DNA of 39,054 nucleotides from Pseudomonadota bacterium. Lineage in GTDB: Bacteria > Myxococcota > Myxococcia > Myxococcales > Myxococcaceae. Location of the stretch: positions 1 through 39,054 of the forward strand of contig JAFAFL010000101.1 of the NCBI GenBank assembly GCA_023423535.1, in the 5' to 3' direction. Position numbers and translations under genes: made by a program. Below the pieces are notes generated by a model. That model was not told where the DNA came from. It worked only from the letters and a program-made list of their open reading frames with translations, and made no database searches. Shown here piece after piece: positions 16,942 through 28,320 of this stretch; positions within the stretch are counted from its first letter, which is position 1; each line of letters starts with the position of its first letter.

Positions 16942-18321
16942 TCAGCAGGCGGCAGCACAGCGAAGGGTCCGGTCCTCCTGCACCGCGCAGCGGCCGGTGA
17001 GGCACTCGCCATCCGAGGCGCACACCTGACCGAGCGGCTTCGACGGCGGCAGGCACTTCAGCGTGGTCTGCGTGTCGCAGTAACCCGTCGCGCAGGGGAT
17101 GGAGACGACCTGCCCATCCGACAGGCGGCTCGCGCAGCGCTCGTTCACGTTCGCGGGACCGGTGCAGGTGCCCTGATCCGCCGAGGTCTCCGCCGGCTTG
17201 CAGTACACGTTCTGTCCCGCGCAGGCCTGGCTGAAGGGATTGCACGTCTCGCCGAGCGAGGGCCTCCCACCGCACTGGCCGCTCGCGTCGCACACGAGCC
17301 CCGCGGCGCAGGTGTCGCCCACGTACACCGCGTACGCGGTGAAGGCGCACTGCTGTCCCTCAGGCTGCGGCGAGGCGCACACGCCCGACTGCCCGCTGGT
17401 GCTCATGGGGAAGCCGGTCCAGTCGAGGTCGAAGCAGATGAGCCCGCCCTGACACGTCCAGTGGTACTTGCACGGGCCGCCCTTCGGCTGCGGCGTCACG
17501 CACTGGCCGACCTCGCCCTGGACGTACGGCACCACGTCGCACGTGAGCCCGGCGCTGCAGGTGGAGAGCCGGTCCGGATCGTAGCGGCAGGGATCTCCCA
17601 GCGACCCGCGCGGCCGGCAGGTCCCGCTGCACCAGAGGTCCGCGGCGCACTCGACGGACGACTCGCAGGGCTCGTTCACCGCCTTCGGTTCGCGGCAGCG
17701 ATCGTCCACCGGATCTTCGGTCTCGTTGGTGTCGCACCACAGCCCATCACCACAGCCGATGCCGCAGGGCTCACCGGCCTGCGGCAGGCTCGAGCAGGTT
17801 CCGCGGCACACGCCGCCGGGCTTCACGCACACGGTGCCGCTCGCGCACTCCACCGCGTTCTCGCAGGTCTCGCCGGAGGGAACCTTCCCGCGCAGAAGCC
17901 CGGTGTCGAGCGTGCAGTCCTCGAACGCGGTCTCGGTGATCGGCGGATAGCCGGGCGGGAACGAGGGCGGGCACGCCGAAGAGGCCATCCGCTGCTCGCA
18001 GGCCACGACCTTGTCCGAAGCGATCTCCACCGCGTTGGCCTCGAACGCCGGCCGCAGCTGCGTGTACCGGTCGAGGCACTGGGCCTGCTCCAGCGTCACG
18101 CACTGGCTCTCGGGCTCGCGCGCGAAGGCCGCGAAGCAGCGCGAGAGCAACTGGCACCTCGCCGCGGCCATCCGGTCGCACAGCTCCACCGGCGACAGCT
18201 GCAGGCCCGCGTCCTCGCCACCGTCCGCTGCAGGATCGGGCTCCTTGTCCGGACAGCCGGTCAGACCGGCAGCGAGCAGCGACATCCCGAGTGCGACCAC
18301 GAGCTTCGGCAAAGGCTGCAT
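16942..18321 (-). CDS. Cysteine-rich lipoprotein (Dickkopf-like Cys pattern)
   Basis: 459 aa. A signal peptide ends in lipobox LTGC (Cys23), followed by an acidic, Pro/Asp-rich linker. An N-terminal helical part with a few Cys (about 45-135) precedes many short units of the type GExCxxxxxCxxGLxCxxxxGxCxxP, resembling the Dickkopf N-terminal Cys-rich pattern common in myxobacterial surface lipoproteins. The chain ends DRTLRCAAAC. All Cys are expected to be disulfide-bonded, so it acts outside the cytoplasm, presumably at the outer membrane. The reading frame after its stop continues in another phase to 16826 without Cys pattern, which I did not count. Specific function unknown. Confidence 0.8.
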   Translation of the reverse strand: MQPLPKLVVALGMSLLAAGLTGCPDKEPDPAADGGEDAGLQLSPVELCDRMAAARCQLLSRCFAAFAREPESQCVTLEQAQCLDRYTQLRPAFEANAVEIASDKVVACEQRMASSACPPSFPPGYPPITETAFEDCTLDTGLLRGKVPSGETCENAVECASGTVCVKPGGVCRGTCSSLPQAGEPCGIGCGDGLWCDTNETEDPVDDRCREPKAVNEPCESSVECAADLWCSGTCRPRGSLGDPCRYDPDRLSTCSAGLTCDVVPYVQGEVGQCVTPQPKGGPCKYHWTCQGGLICFDLDWTGFPMSTSGQSGVCASPQPEGQQCAFTAYAVYVGDTCAAGLVCDASGQCGGRPSLGETCNPFSQACAGQNVYCKPAETSADQGTCTGPANVNERCASRLSDGQVVSIPCATGYCDTQTTLKCLPPSKPLGQVCASDGECLTGRCAVQEDRTLRCAAAC

Positions 18322-18346
18322 GCGCTCTCCGTCCGGCGAAGTCCGA

Positions 18347-19075
18347 CTACGTGCGCTTCTTGATCAGCCCTTCCTTGTCCACGAACCAGGGATCGCTGAG
18401 GGCGGCCTCCACCTTCTCACGATGGCCCTGCACGCCGAAGCCCGCCTCGGACACGGCGTTCACCGCCGCCTGCTTCACGCGCCGCGCGCTGTCGTCGGAG
18501 GTGATGATCCGCAGGAGCGGCTCGCGCGCCTCCTCCGGCTTGAACGGCGTCAGCGCGGTGATCGCCGCGGTCTTCACGTCGTCCGCGGGGTCCTCGAGGA
18601 ACGGCACCAGCGCCGCGCCGATGCGCGCGTCCGTCTTGCCGGAGAGCGAGTGGATGAGGACGACCTTCTTCTCCGGATCGCGCGTGTACTCGGGCCCGAT
18701 CTTCTGCAGCGCCTCGAGCAGCGTGGTGATGAACAGGTCCTCCGGCATCAGCGCCTCGAGGATCCGCACCGCCCACGACGAGGCCTGATCGCTCCTCTGG
18801 AGGAAGTCGCGCACCGGCTCGACCGCCATCTCGCCGAAGCCCTTCACCAGCTCGAAGACGTGGTCCTTCTCGTCCGCGTCGATGCTCTGCGGCTCCACCG
18901 AGACGGTGAAACGCGTCATCAGCGAACGCACCGCCTCCGGGTGCTTGAGCTCGCCGAGCTGGTGGATGGCCTTCTGCCGGACGCTCGCGTCGCCGTACTT
19001 CTGCGCCAGCTTCGGCTTCAGCTTCTTTGCCTTCTCTTCTGGGGAGCCGCCGCCGAAGAAATCAAGGATGCCCAC
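18347..19075 (-). CDS. HEAT-repeat protein
   Basis: 242 aa from a GTG start at 19075 that follows a GAGGAGGAGGG site; a longer frame to 19213 lacks a good site and adds Arg-rich sequence. The N-terminus GILDFFGGGSPEEKAKKLKPK is followed by tandem helical pairs of HEAT type: ASVRQKAIHQLGELKHPEAV, DPEKKVVLIHSL, DPADDVKTAAITALTPF and DSARRVKQAAVNAVSEAG. HEAT proteins are curved scaffolds for protein contacts. It has no signal peptide or catalytic motif. It is divergent from the acyl-CoA synthetase, with about 100 bases between them. The partner is unknown. Confidence 0.8.
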   Translation of the reverse strand: MGILDFFGGGSPEEKAKKLKPKLAQKYGDASVRQKAIHQLGELKHPEAVRSLMTRFTVSVEPQSIDADEKDHVFELVKGFGEMAVEPVRDFLQRSDQASSWAVRILEALMPEDLFITTLLEALQKIGPEYTRDPEKKVVLIHSLSGKTDARIGAALVPFLEDPADDVKTAAITALTPFKPEEAREPLLRIITSDDSARRVKQAAVNAVSEAGFGVQGHREKVEAALSDPWFVDKEGLIKKRT

Positions 19076-19178
19076 GTGCCCTCCTCCTCGAAACCGCTCG
19101 CGCTTTAGCACTCCGGGACACACGGTGGGAGGCGAACTTTCTGCAGAGAGTCCCCGGCCTGATCTAGCGTTCCGCGCC

Positions 19179-20993
<1,815 letters not shown>

Positions 20994-21641
20994 TGCTGGA
21001 GGATGCCGTCGGGGTGGGGCTCCTGTTCGCCTGACGGGACGGGCGCGCCCTCCGAACGGACGGTCTCGATCTGCAGGCTCGGGGGAGACGCGAGCACGCG
21101 CTTCACCGAGCACTGCTCCACCACGCTGCGCACCGCGCCCTCGTACTTCTGCGGGAACGAGGGCGGCAGCTCCACGCGCACGGACACGTCCACCAGCGCG
21201 CCGGTCACGTCGTAGGTGGGCTGCTGCACGATGCGGATGCCTTCGGTGGGGATGTCCCGGCGCGCGCAGAAGCCCTGCACGTACACGCCAGCGCAGGCGG
21301 CCAGCGAGGAGAGGAAGAGCTCGAACGGAGAGGGCGCGGTGTCCTCGCCGCCGCTGCGCTCCGGCTGGTCGGTATGGATGACGTGGCCGCGGACGTGGGC
21401 GTCCACGCGGCGGCGGCCGGGCAGGGTGACGACGATCGGGTTCGGGAGCTCGTGGCTGGGCATTCAGTCCTCCTGCCCCAGAGGGTTGCGAAGCGTGTGC
21501 CGCGACGTCGCACAGGCGCGTTCCACGGCGGCGCGCGCGAGATGTGCGGGCCCCTGACGCATCGCGCAGATCCTGCGCTTCCGCGGCAGTGGGGCGTCTT
21601 CTGCTCGACTCCTACACGGGCCGCCGGGCTAGACCGGGTCT

Positions 21642-23987
21642 ATGTGCAACTCCAACCATCCCCAGTCCCTGCTCCCGGTGCTCGGCGCGCTGCTGCTCTT
21701 CGCGGCCGCCTGTGGGCCCGCAACCCAGCCGCCTGACGCGGGCGCCTCTCCCGACGACGCCGGCCAGGAGACCCCGGCCACCTGCGAGGACGGCGAAAAG
21801 AACGGCAACGAGACCGGCACCGACTGCGGCGGCGACTGTTCCTCGCCCTGCGACGACGGTGTCGGCTGCGCGGACGCGGACGACTGCCGCAGCGGCGTCT
21901 GTCGCTCCGGGACGTGTGCGGCGCCCTCCTGTACCGACGGCGTGAAGAACGGGCAGGAGCTCGGCACCGACTGCGGCGGCGGCTGCGGTCCCTGTCCCGA
22001 CGGAACGGCCTGCACCGCTGCGGCGGAGTGCCTGAGCGGCGTGTGCAGCGAAGGCGCGTGCGCGGCGCCCTCGTGCACCGACGGGGTGACCAACGGCGAG
22101 GAGACCGACGAGGACTGCGGCGGCCCGACCTGCACCGCCTGCCCCACCGGCCGCGAGTGCAACGCGGGAACCGACTGCCTGAGCAAGGTCTGCAACGCCG
22201 AGGGCACCTGCGCCTTCGCCACCTGCCAGGACGGGGTGCTCAACGGGACCGAGACCGACGTCGACTGCGGCAACACCTGCGGCGTCTGCGCCGAGGGCAA
22301 GGCCTGCGCGGCGAACACCGACTGCCAGAGCGGCGTGTGCAGCGGAGATGTCTGCGTGGCGCCCTCGTGCACCGACGGGGTGAAGAACGGCGGCGAGTCC
22401 GATGTGGACTGCGGCGGGCCCTGCGGCGCGTGCGGGCTGGGGAAAGCCTGCGCCGCGCACGTCGACTGTGCGTCCTTCGCCTGTCCCTCCGGCATCTGCG
22501 TGATGCCCTCCTGCGTGGACGGGGTGAAGAACGGCACCGAGACCGACCTCGACTGCGGCGGTCCGTCGTGCGGCCCCTGCGCGTCCGGGCTCGTGTGCGC
22601 CGAGGCGGGCGACTGCCAGAGCGGCGTGTGCACGGGCCTCGTCTGCGCGCAGCCCTCGTGCACGGACACGGTGAAGAACGGTGCTGAGACGGCCACCGAC
22701 TGCGGCGGCGGCACCTGCCCGGCCTGCACCAACGGCTCGGCGTGCGGCGTGGATGCGGACTGCCAGACCGGCATCTGCCTGCAGAGCGTCTGCTCGGCCC
22801 CCTCTTGCATCGACGGTCGGAAGAACCAGGACGAGACCGCGATCGACTGCGGCGGCTCGACGTGCGGACCCTGCGGCTTCGGCTTCACCTGCAACGTGAA
22901 CGGCGACTGCCAGTCGAACCTCTGCCTCAACAACATCTGCACCGCGCCCACCTGCTTCGACGGGCTGCGCAACCAGAACGAGTCCGACGTTGATTGCGGT
23001 GGCGTGTGCGTGAAGTGCGGCACCGGCCTGCAGTGCGGCGGCGGGGGCGACTGCCAGAGCGGCGTGTGCACCGGCGGCGTCTGCATGGCGGCCGCGTGCG
23101 GTGACGGCGTGGTCCAGCCGCCCGAGCAGTGCGACGACGGCAACACGGACAACGACGACGGCTGCAGCGCGACCTGCGCGTTCGAAGGCGTGGTGCCGGT
23201 CATCCTCATGCCGGACAGCACCGACGACTCGGTGAAGATGTACAGCCCGCAGAACGGCGCGTACCTGGGGAACTTCCTCCCCCCGCGGCAGACCACGGAC
23301 CCCTGGTCCTTCGCCACGCCGCAGAAGGCGCACCAGGCGCCGAACGGCGAGATCTGGGTCTCGGACCAGAGCTCGAACAACGTGACCCGCTTCAACAACG
23401 CGGGTCAGTTCATCGCCCAGTTCGCCGGCTCGACGCAGGGCCTCTCCAACGTGCGCGGGTTCGACTTCTTCGGCGGTGAGGTCGTCATCGCCACCGGCAG
23501 CGGGACGGTCGGGTTCCAGCGCTTCGACGTGGCCACGGGCGCGCATCTCGGGAACGTCCTCGCGAGCGGGCCGTGGGATCTCGTCTTTCTCCCCAACGGT
23601 GACGCGGTCGCGAGCTTCGGCAGCGGGATCCACCTCTACCCGGCAGGCTTCGGCACCCCGACGCAGATCTCCGGCAGCCTCAGCTTCCCGCAGCAGGTGT
23701 CGCGGATGGCCAACGGGAACTTCCTCGTGGCGGCCTTCTCCAGCAACAACGTCTCCGAGGTCACCCCGGGAGGAGTGATCGTGCGTCAGTTCGCGCTCTC
23801 CAGCGCGCGCGGCGTGATCGAGCTCGACAACGGCAACTGGCTGGCCTCGTCCAGCGGGCAGTTGAGGATCTTCGATCCGGTCGCCGGGACGTCGGTCCAG
23901 GTGGGTTCCGGCAGCGGGTACCGGCTCTTCAGCCGCGCCCTCGTCGCGCCGGGCCTCATCCCGCCCACGCCCCCGCCCGCGCCGTAG
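21642..23987 (+). CDS. Cys-rich repeat lipoprotein with NHL-like propeller
   Basis: 781 aa. A signal peptide ends in FAAAC, a probable lipobox (about residue 24), then a short acidic linker. Residues about 45-485 hold nine tandem units of about 45-50 aa of the form CxDGVKNGxETDxDCGGxxCxxCxxGxxCxxxxDCxSGVCxxGxC. They are followed by a Myxo_disulf_rpt-like CGDGVVQPPEQCDDGN unit (about 486-515). The rest (about 520-770) is a beta-propeller of NHL/SMP-30 type, with repeats such as APNGEIWVSDQSSNNVTRFN and MANGNFLVAAFSSNNVSEV, and ends in a Pro-rich tail. It is probably a disulfide-stabilised stalk displaying a propeller outside the cell. The start has no strong ribosome site, but it gives the only sensible signal peptide. 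Ligand unknown. Confidence 0.85.
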   Translation: MCNSNHPQSLLPVLGALLLFAAACGPATQPPDAGASPDDAGQETPATCEDGEKNGNETGTDCGGDCSSPCDDGVGCADADDCRSGVCRSGTCAAPSCTDGVKNGQELGTDCGGGCGPCPDGTACTAAAECLSGVCSEGACAAPSCTDGVTNGEETDEDCGGPTCTACPTGRECNAGTDCLSKVCNAEGTCAFATCQDGVLNGTETDVDCGNTCGVCAEGKACAANTDCQSGVCSGDVCVAPSCTDGVKNGGESDVDCGGPCGACGLGKACAAHVDCASFACPSGICVMPSCVDGVKNGTETDLDCGGPSCGPCASGLVCAEAGDCQSGVCTGLVCAQPSCTDTVKNGAETATDCGGGTCPACTNGSACGVDADCQTGICLQSVCSAPSCIDGRKNQDETAIDCGGSTCGPCGFGFTCNVNGDCQSNLCLNNICTAPTCFDGLRNQNESDVDCGGVCVKCGTGLQCGGGGDCQSGVCTGGVCMAAACGDGVVQPPEQCDDGNTDNDDGCSATCAFEGVVPVILMPDSTDDSVKMYSPQNGAYLGNFLPPRQTTDPWSFATPQKAHQAPNGEIWVSDQSSNNVTRFNNAGQFIAQFAGSTQGLSNVRGFDFFGGEVVIATGSGTVGFQRFDVATGAHLGNVLASGPWDLVFLPNGDAVASFGSGIHLYPAGFGTPTQISGSLSFPQQVSRMANGNFLVAAFSSNNVSEVTPGGVIVRQFALSSARGVIELDNGNWLASSSGQLRIFDPVAGTSVQVGSGSGYRLFSRALVAPGLIPPTPPPAP

Positions 23988-23996
23988 GCCACCGGC

Positions 23997-26282
23997 TCAG
24001 CGCGCGGCGAGCGCCGGGGGCTCCTCAGCCTCCGCGACCGCCGCGCGCGGGCGACGGCGTCTCTCTCTCGGGCCCGGCTCCGCGCCGTCGCCGGAGAGGG
24101 CGATCCGCTCCACGCGCTCGGCCACCGGCAGGAGCCAGCGGAGCGCTGCCACCGAGCCCACGTCCGCTCGCCACACCGCGGCGTTCAGGGCCACCGCCAG
24201 GGAGAAGGGGAGGCCCGAACGCCGCAGCCCTGAGCGCAGCGCCTGGGCGTCCACCGCGCCGCGGAAGTCTCCTCCGGCCGTGCCTTCCGTGAGCCAGCGC
24301 GCGAAGGCGCCGAAGAGATCGTGTCCCTCCACCAGCCAGGCCACCAGTGCCACGCCATCCCGAGGGAACCAGTCCGGATGCGTGCGCTGCCACAGCCGCG
24401 CGCCGATGCGCCCGTGACGCCAGGACGCGCGCGGAGCAACGAGCTTTCCCACGTCGTGAAAGAGCATCGCCACCCGCATCGACAGACGCACTTCGCCCAG
24501 GCTCGCGTCGTCGTGGCCCTCGTCTCGCAGCCTCGCGACGAGAGCGTCCGTCTCCAGCGTCAGCACGGAGGCGGCGAGGTGTTGCGGAAGCGTCCAGCCC
24601 TCGTGCATCGCCGTCTGGGACAGAGAGAGACGCGTGCCGTGGCGGAGGACGTTCGCGAAGTGCCCGCCGTCGAGCACGCCGCGCACCAACGGATCCGCGC
24701 CGCCGACCGGCGCGTGGTGACGGGACTGGTGCAGGAACCAGTCGCGGAAGAGGGCGTCGTCGGCGTTGGTGCCAAGATGGTGAAGCCAGCTTGACCACCC
24801 GTGGGGCGGAGGCACGTCGGCCTCGTCCACCCGCGTGACGCGCAGCCCCGCCTTCTTCCGCTCACGTGCGCGGCGCAGCGACTCGAGCGGCTCCGGCCAG
24901 TCCACCCGGTCCACGCGAGGCACCGCGTGAAGGGAGCGCTCCGGCCCGCCGGGATCCTCCGCGCGGGTCACCCCCGCCAGATGCAGCGCGAGGATCTCGC
25001 CGGCCAGCGCCCGCTCGTCGGCAGTCAGACGCCGTCGTGCGCGAGGGCTCGAGCCGGGTGGGTGAGCCCGAACGACCTCCGCTTTGAGCGTCCGCCACGC
25101 CGCGCCGGCCTCGGGCCTTGGACTCCACGCCTGCGCAGAAGCGCCGAGCCGCGCTGCCGTGTCCACGTGAACGCGCAGACCGGGATAGTCGCGCACCGCC
25201 CGCTCCACACCCGCGGCATCGAGCGCGTACGCGTGAACCTCGCGTCCTTCCGTCGCCTGCAGCAGCCGGTCGTTGAGGCGCACCGTCCCCGACCAGAGGC
25301 AGCCCTCCGCGCCGTCGGCCAGCTGCACCTCGATCTCCGCCCGCTCCTCCGACCAGCGCACGGCGCCGGCCTTGTGCAGCAGCTTCGCGTGGGCCTTCGC
25401 CTCGTGAAGGGATGCAACCCGCAGCCCGAGCTTCCGCCACAACCTCGCGACCGGACACATCACCGACCAGCGCCGCGAGGGGAACGCGCGCCAGAGCGCC
25501 TCGAGCAGCGGCTCCACCGCCGCCTGTTCGTGCACCGCCACATCCACGTCGGAGGGCCACTGCGCGGGACCGAAGCGTCCGTTCCAGAAGGGCCGGTAGA
25601 GGTGGCCTGCGCTCGCCCAGGCTTCGATGCCCAGCCGTCTCGACACCTCGTGCAGTTCGCGGAGCGGGGCCTCGTCGAAAGGCACTCGCCGGACGTCGAA
25701 ACCGAGGGCCTCCCTGATCCGCGCGTGGTTCTCCTCCAGCGGCGCGGTGCAGGTCACGCGATGGATCGGCACGCCCAGCTCCGCCAGCCGCGCGCGGCCT
25801 CCGCTGCTCCCGTTCAGGTGCGCCACCGCGCGACGGCGCGCTTCGTCCTCGGTCACCCTTCGTCCGTGGTGCAGCCCTCGCGCGAGCTGCCTCTCAACGG
25901 ATCCGCCGACCGCGTGCTCAGAAGAACCGTCGAACACGAGGTGGATCACCTCCAGCCGCCACCCGCTCGTCCGCGAACGCTCGACCAGCGCCTGCGCTTC
26001 GACGCGCGTACGTCCGAACTTCTCCAGCAGCACGAAGGGCTCGGTCACCGCGTCCAACGCCTCGAGGAACGCGAGGTCCACCGGGTGCGGCCGGCGCTGC
26101 TCGGACTGGTGCCGCCACCGCTCCTCGCGGCTCAGTCCGCGCGCCTCGGCGAACCTCGCCATCGAGAGCCACGCTGCGCCCAGCGCCCTCCGCAGCCGCT
26201 CGAGGTGCGTGGTCTTCCCCACGCCCGGCATGCCGTCGAAGAGGAGGACCGTCTTGACCATCGCGCGGGCGGCCGGCTGCAT
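23997..26282 (-). CDS. P-loop kinase / nucleotidyltransferase-like / HD fusion protein
   Basis: 761 aa from the ATG at 26282, which follows a GGGGGAAGC site; the frame continues further upstream but enters the ABC-F gene region. Residues 11-200 form a P-loop kinase: Walker A GMPGVGKTT (17-25), then an adenylate-kinase-like EKFGRTRVEAQAL (88-99) and VIHLVFDGSSE (112-121) followed by an Arg/His-rich lid. Residues 225-370 look like a polymerase-beta-type nucleotidyltransferase, with the acidic pair SDVDVAV (Asp245, Asp247). Residues 540-665 are an HD phosphohydrolase: QHLAAS (His568), MLFHDVGK (His609-Asp610) and EGHDLFGAF (His654-Asp655). NTase+HD pairs occur in CCA-adding enzymes, and kinase+HD fusions occur in RNA end-healing enzymes. 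Nucleic-acid end processing or repair is therefore an inference, not shown. Confidence 0.75.
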   Translation of the reverse strand: MQPAARAMVKTVLLFDGMPGVGKTTHLERLRRALGAAWLSMARFAEARGLSREERWRHQSEQRRPHPVDLAFLEALDAVTEPFVLLEKFGRTRVEAQALVERSRTSGWRLEVIHLVFDGSSEHAVGGSVERQLARGLHHGRRVTEDEARRRAVAHLNGSSGGRARLAELGVPIHRVTCTAPLEENHARIREALGFDVRRVPFDEAPLRELHEVSRRLGIEAWASAGHLYRPFWNGRFGPAQWPSDVDVAVHEQAAVEPLLEALWRAFPSRRWSVMCPVARLWRKLGLRVASLHEAKAHAKLLHKAGAVRWSEERAEIEVQLADGAEGCLWSGTVRLNDRLLQATEGREVHAYALDAAGVERAVRDYPGLRVHVDTAARLGASAQAWSPRPEAGAAWRTLKAEVVRAHPPGSSPRARRRLTADERALAGEILALHLAGVTRAEDPGGPERSLHAVPRVDRVDWPEPLESLRRARERKKAGLRVTRVDEADVPPPHGWSSWLHHLGTNADDALFRDWFLHQSRHHAPVGGADPLVRGVLDGGHFANVLRHGTRLSLSQTAMHEGWTLPQHLAASVLTLETDALVARLRDEGHDDASLGEVRLSMRVAMLFHDVGKLVAPRASWRHGRIGARLWQRTHPDWFPRDGVALVAWLVEGHDLFGAFARWLTEGTAGGDFRGAVDAQALRSGLRRSGLPFSLAVALNAAVWRADVGSVAALRWLLPVAERVERIALSGDGAEPGPRERRRRPRAAVAEAEEPPALAAR

Positions 26283-26382
26283 GCTTCCCCCTTGAGAGGT
26301 TTGAGGTGTGTTCATGTAGGATATCCACCGCCACGGACATGCGCACTTGCCCCCCGGCGTCCGACCGCCGATAGGTGCGCGC

Positions 26383-28320
26383 GTGACCCTTCTTCGCGCC
26401 GCGAACGTCCGCCTCGCCTTCGGGAGCCGAACCCTCTTCGAGAACCTCACCTTCGTCATCGAGGAGGGCGAGCGGGTGGGCCTCGTGGGCGTCAACGGCT
26501 CCGGCAAGTCCACCTTGATGAAGATCCTCGCCGGCCAGACCCGCGCGGACGAGGGCGAGCTGCAGGTCCGCCGCGGCGCCCGCGTGACCTATCTGCCGCA
26601 GGAGCCCGACTTCCCCGAGGGCTCCACCGTCGAGAGCATCCTCACCGTCGCCGACGCACCGCACCGCGAGGCGCTCGACGCGCACGCGAAGCTCAGCCGC
26701 GAGCTGGAGGATCCGAACCTCTCGCCCGAGCGCCAGGCGAAGGCCCTCGAGGAGCTGTCGCGCCTGTCGGATCGGGTGGAGCACTTCGGCGGCTGGGATC
26801 CCTCGCACCGCGCGCGCAAGCTGCTCGACCGGCTCGGGGTGAAGGACTGGGACCGGCCGGTCAGCGAGCTCTCCGGTGGCGGCAAGAAGCGCGTGGCGAT
26901 CGCGCAGGCGCTGCTCACGCGTCCGGATCTGCTGCTTCTCGACGAGCCGACGAACCACCTCGATGCGGACACGGTGGAGTGGCTCGAGGACGAGCTCGAT
27001 CAGCAGGAGGGCGCGCTGCTGCTGGTGACGCACGACCGCTACTTCCTCGATGGCCTCGTGGACCGGATCGTGGAGGTGCAGCCGGGCGGGACCCTGGTCT
27101 CGTATCCGGGCAACTACCAGGCGTACCTCGAGCAGAAGCTCGCGGCGGAGGAGCAGTCGCAGGTCGCCGAGCACAAGCGCCAGCGCTGGATCGCCCAGGA
27201 GGTCGCGTGGCTGCGCAAGGGCGTGGAGGCGCGGCGCACGAAGAGCCGGGCCCGCATCGAACGCGCGACGAAGCTGCTCAACGAGAAGGGCTTCCAGCGT
27301 CCGCGCGTGGCAGATCTGCGGACGAGCGAAGCGCCGAGGCTCGGCGGCACGGTGGTCGAGGCGAAGAAGATCTCGCGCCAGATCGGCGGCAAGACGCTCT
27401 TCAGCGGCGTGGACTTCATCCTCCAGCGCGGCGAGCGCATCGGCATCGTCGGCCCGAACGGGGTGGGGAAGACGACCTTCCTCAAGGCGCTGCTCGGAGA
27501 GGTGCCGCCGGACTCGGGGGAGGTCGTCATCGGCCAGCGCACGAAGGTCGCCTACTATGACCAGCACCGCACCGCGCTCGATCCCGAGAAGACGGTGTAC
27601 GAGACCGCGTGGCACGACGACTGGGTGATGCTCGGGGACAAGAAGGTCGCGCTGCGCGACTACCTCGACGACCTGCTCTTCCCGGTGCCGATGCAGAAGA
27701 TGAAGGTCGGCGCGCTCAGCGGCGGCGAGCGCAACCGGCTGCTCTTGGCGCGGCTCTTCCTCGAGGGCGCGAACGTGCTGGTGCTCGACGAGCCGACGAA
27801 CGATCTCGACATCGTCACCCTCGCGGTGCTCGAGCGCATGCTCATGCAGTTCACCGGCAGCGTGCTGCTCGTCACCCACGACCGGTACTTCCTCGACAAG
27901 GTCGCGACCTCCATCCTCGCCTTCGAAGGCGGCGGGCGGGTGGTGCGCTACGAGGGCAACTACACGCTCTACCGGACGCTCAAGGCGCAGGGCGAGGCGC
28001 AGCAGAAGGCCTCTTCCGCGCCCGCCGCCCAGGCACCTTCACCCGCACCCGCGGCACCTGCGTCGGCCAGCCCCGCACCGAAGGGGAAGGGCGCGCGGCT
28101 CGGCTACAAGGAGCAGCGCGAGCTGGACGGGATGGAGGAGGCGATCTCCAGGGCCGAGTCGCGCAAGGCGGAGCTCGAGGCCACGCTGGCCGCGCCGGAG
28201 ACGTACAGCGAGCGCGCCGGCGAGGTGACGAAGCTGATGGCGGACCTCGAGGCGGCGGGGAAGGAGATCGACCGGCTCTACGCGCGCTGGGAGGAGCTCC
28301 AGTCGCGCGCGGAGGGCTGA
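26383..28320 (+). CDS. uup: ABC-F ATPase (Uup-like)
   Basis: 645 aa from a GTG start in GCGCGTGACC; the frame is open to a TTG at 26347 but the GTG fits the family N-terminus (TLLRAANVRLAFGSRTLFEN). Two ABC domains without membrane parts: Walker A GVNGSGKST with signature LSGGGKKR and Walker B LLLLDEPTNHLD, then Walker A GPNGVGKTT, signature LSGGERNR and VLVLDEPTNDLD. An ABC-F linker joins them, and an Ala/Pro-rich hinge leads to a C-terminal coiled coil (about 580-640) as in Uup. Uup-type proteins act on ribosomes or branched nucleic acids, and some ABC-F proteins give antibiotic resistance. The gene is divergent from the kinase-HD gene, with about 100 bases between them. Confidence 0.88.
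   Translation: MTLLRAANVRLAFGSRTLFENLTFVIEEGERVGLVGVNGSGKSTLMKILAGQTRADEGELQVRRGARVTYLPQEPDFPEGSTVESILTVADAPHREALDAHAKLSRELEDPNLSPERQAKALEELSRLSDRVEHFGGWDPSHRARKLLDRLGVKDWDRPVSELSGGGKKRVAIAQALLTRPDLLLLDEPTNHLDADTVEWLEDELDQQEGALLLVTHDRYFLDGLVDRIVEVQPGGTLVSYPGNYQAYLEQKLAAEEQSQVAEHKRQRWIAQEVAWLRKGVEARRTKSRARIERATKLLNEKGFQRPRVADLRTSEAPRLGGTVVEAKKISRQIGGKTLFSGVDFILQRGERIGIVGPNGVGKTTFLKALLGEVPPDSGEVVIGQRTKVAYYDQHRTALDPEKTVYETAWHDDWVMLGDKKVALRDYLDDLLFPVPMQKMKVGALSGGERNRLLLARLFLEGANVLVLDEPTNDLDIVTLAVLERMLMQFTGSVLLVTHDRYFLDKVATSILAFEGGGRVVRYEGNYTLYRTLKAQGEAQQKASSAPAAQAPSPAPAAPASASPAPKGKGARLGYKEQRELDGMEEAISRAESRKAELEATLAAPETYSERAGEVTKLMADLEAAGKEIDRLYARWEELQSRAEG

Noticed and set aside
21780..23100. Tandem DNA repeats or CRISPR-like array
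   Set aside because: The periodicity comes from repeated Cys-rich protein units with variable codons. There are no identical repeats separated by unique spacers.
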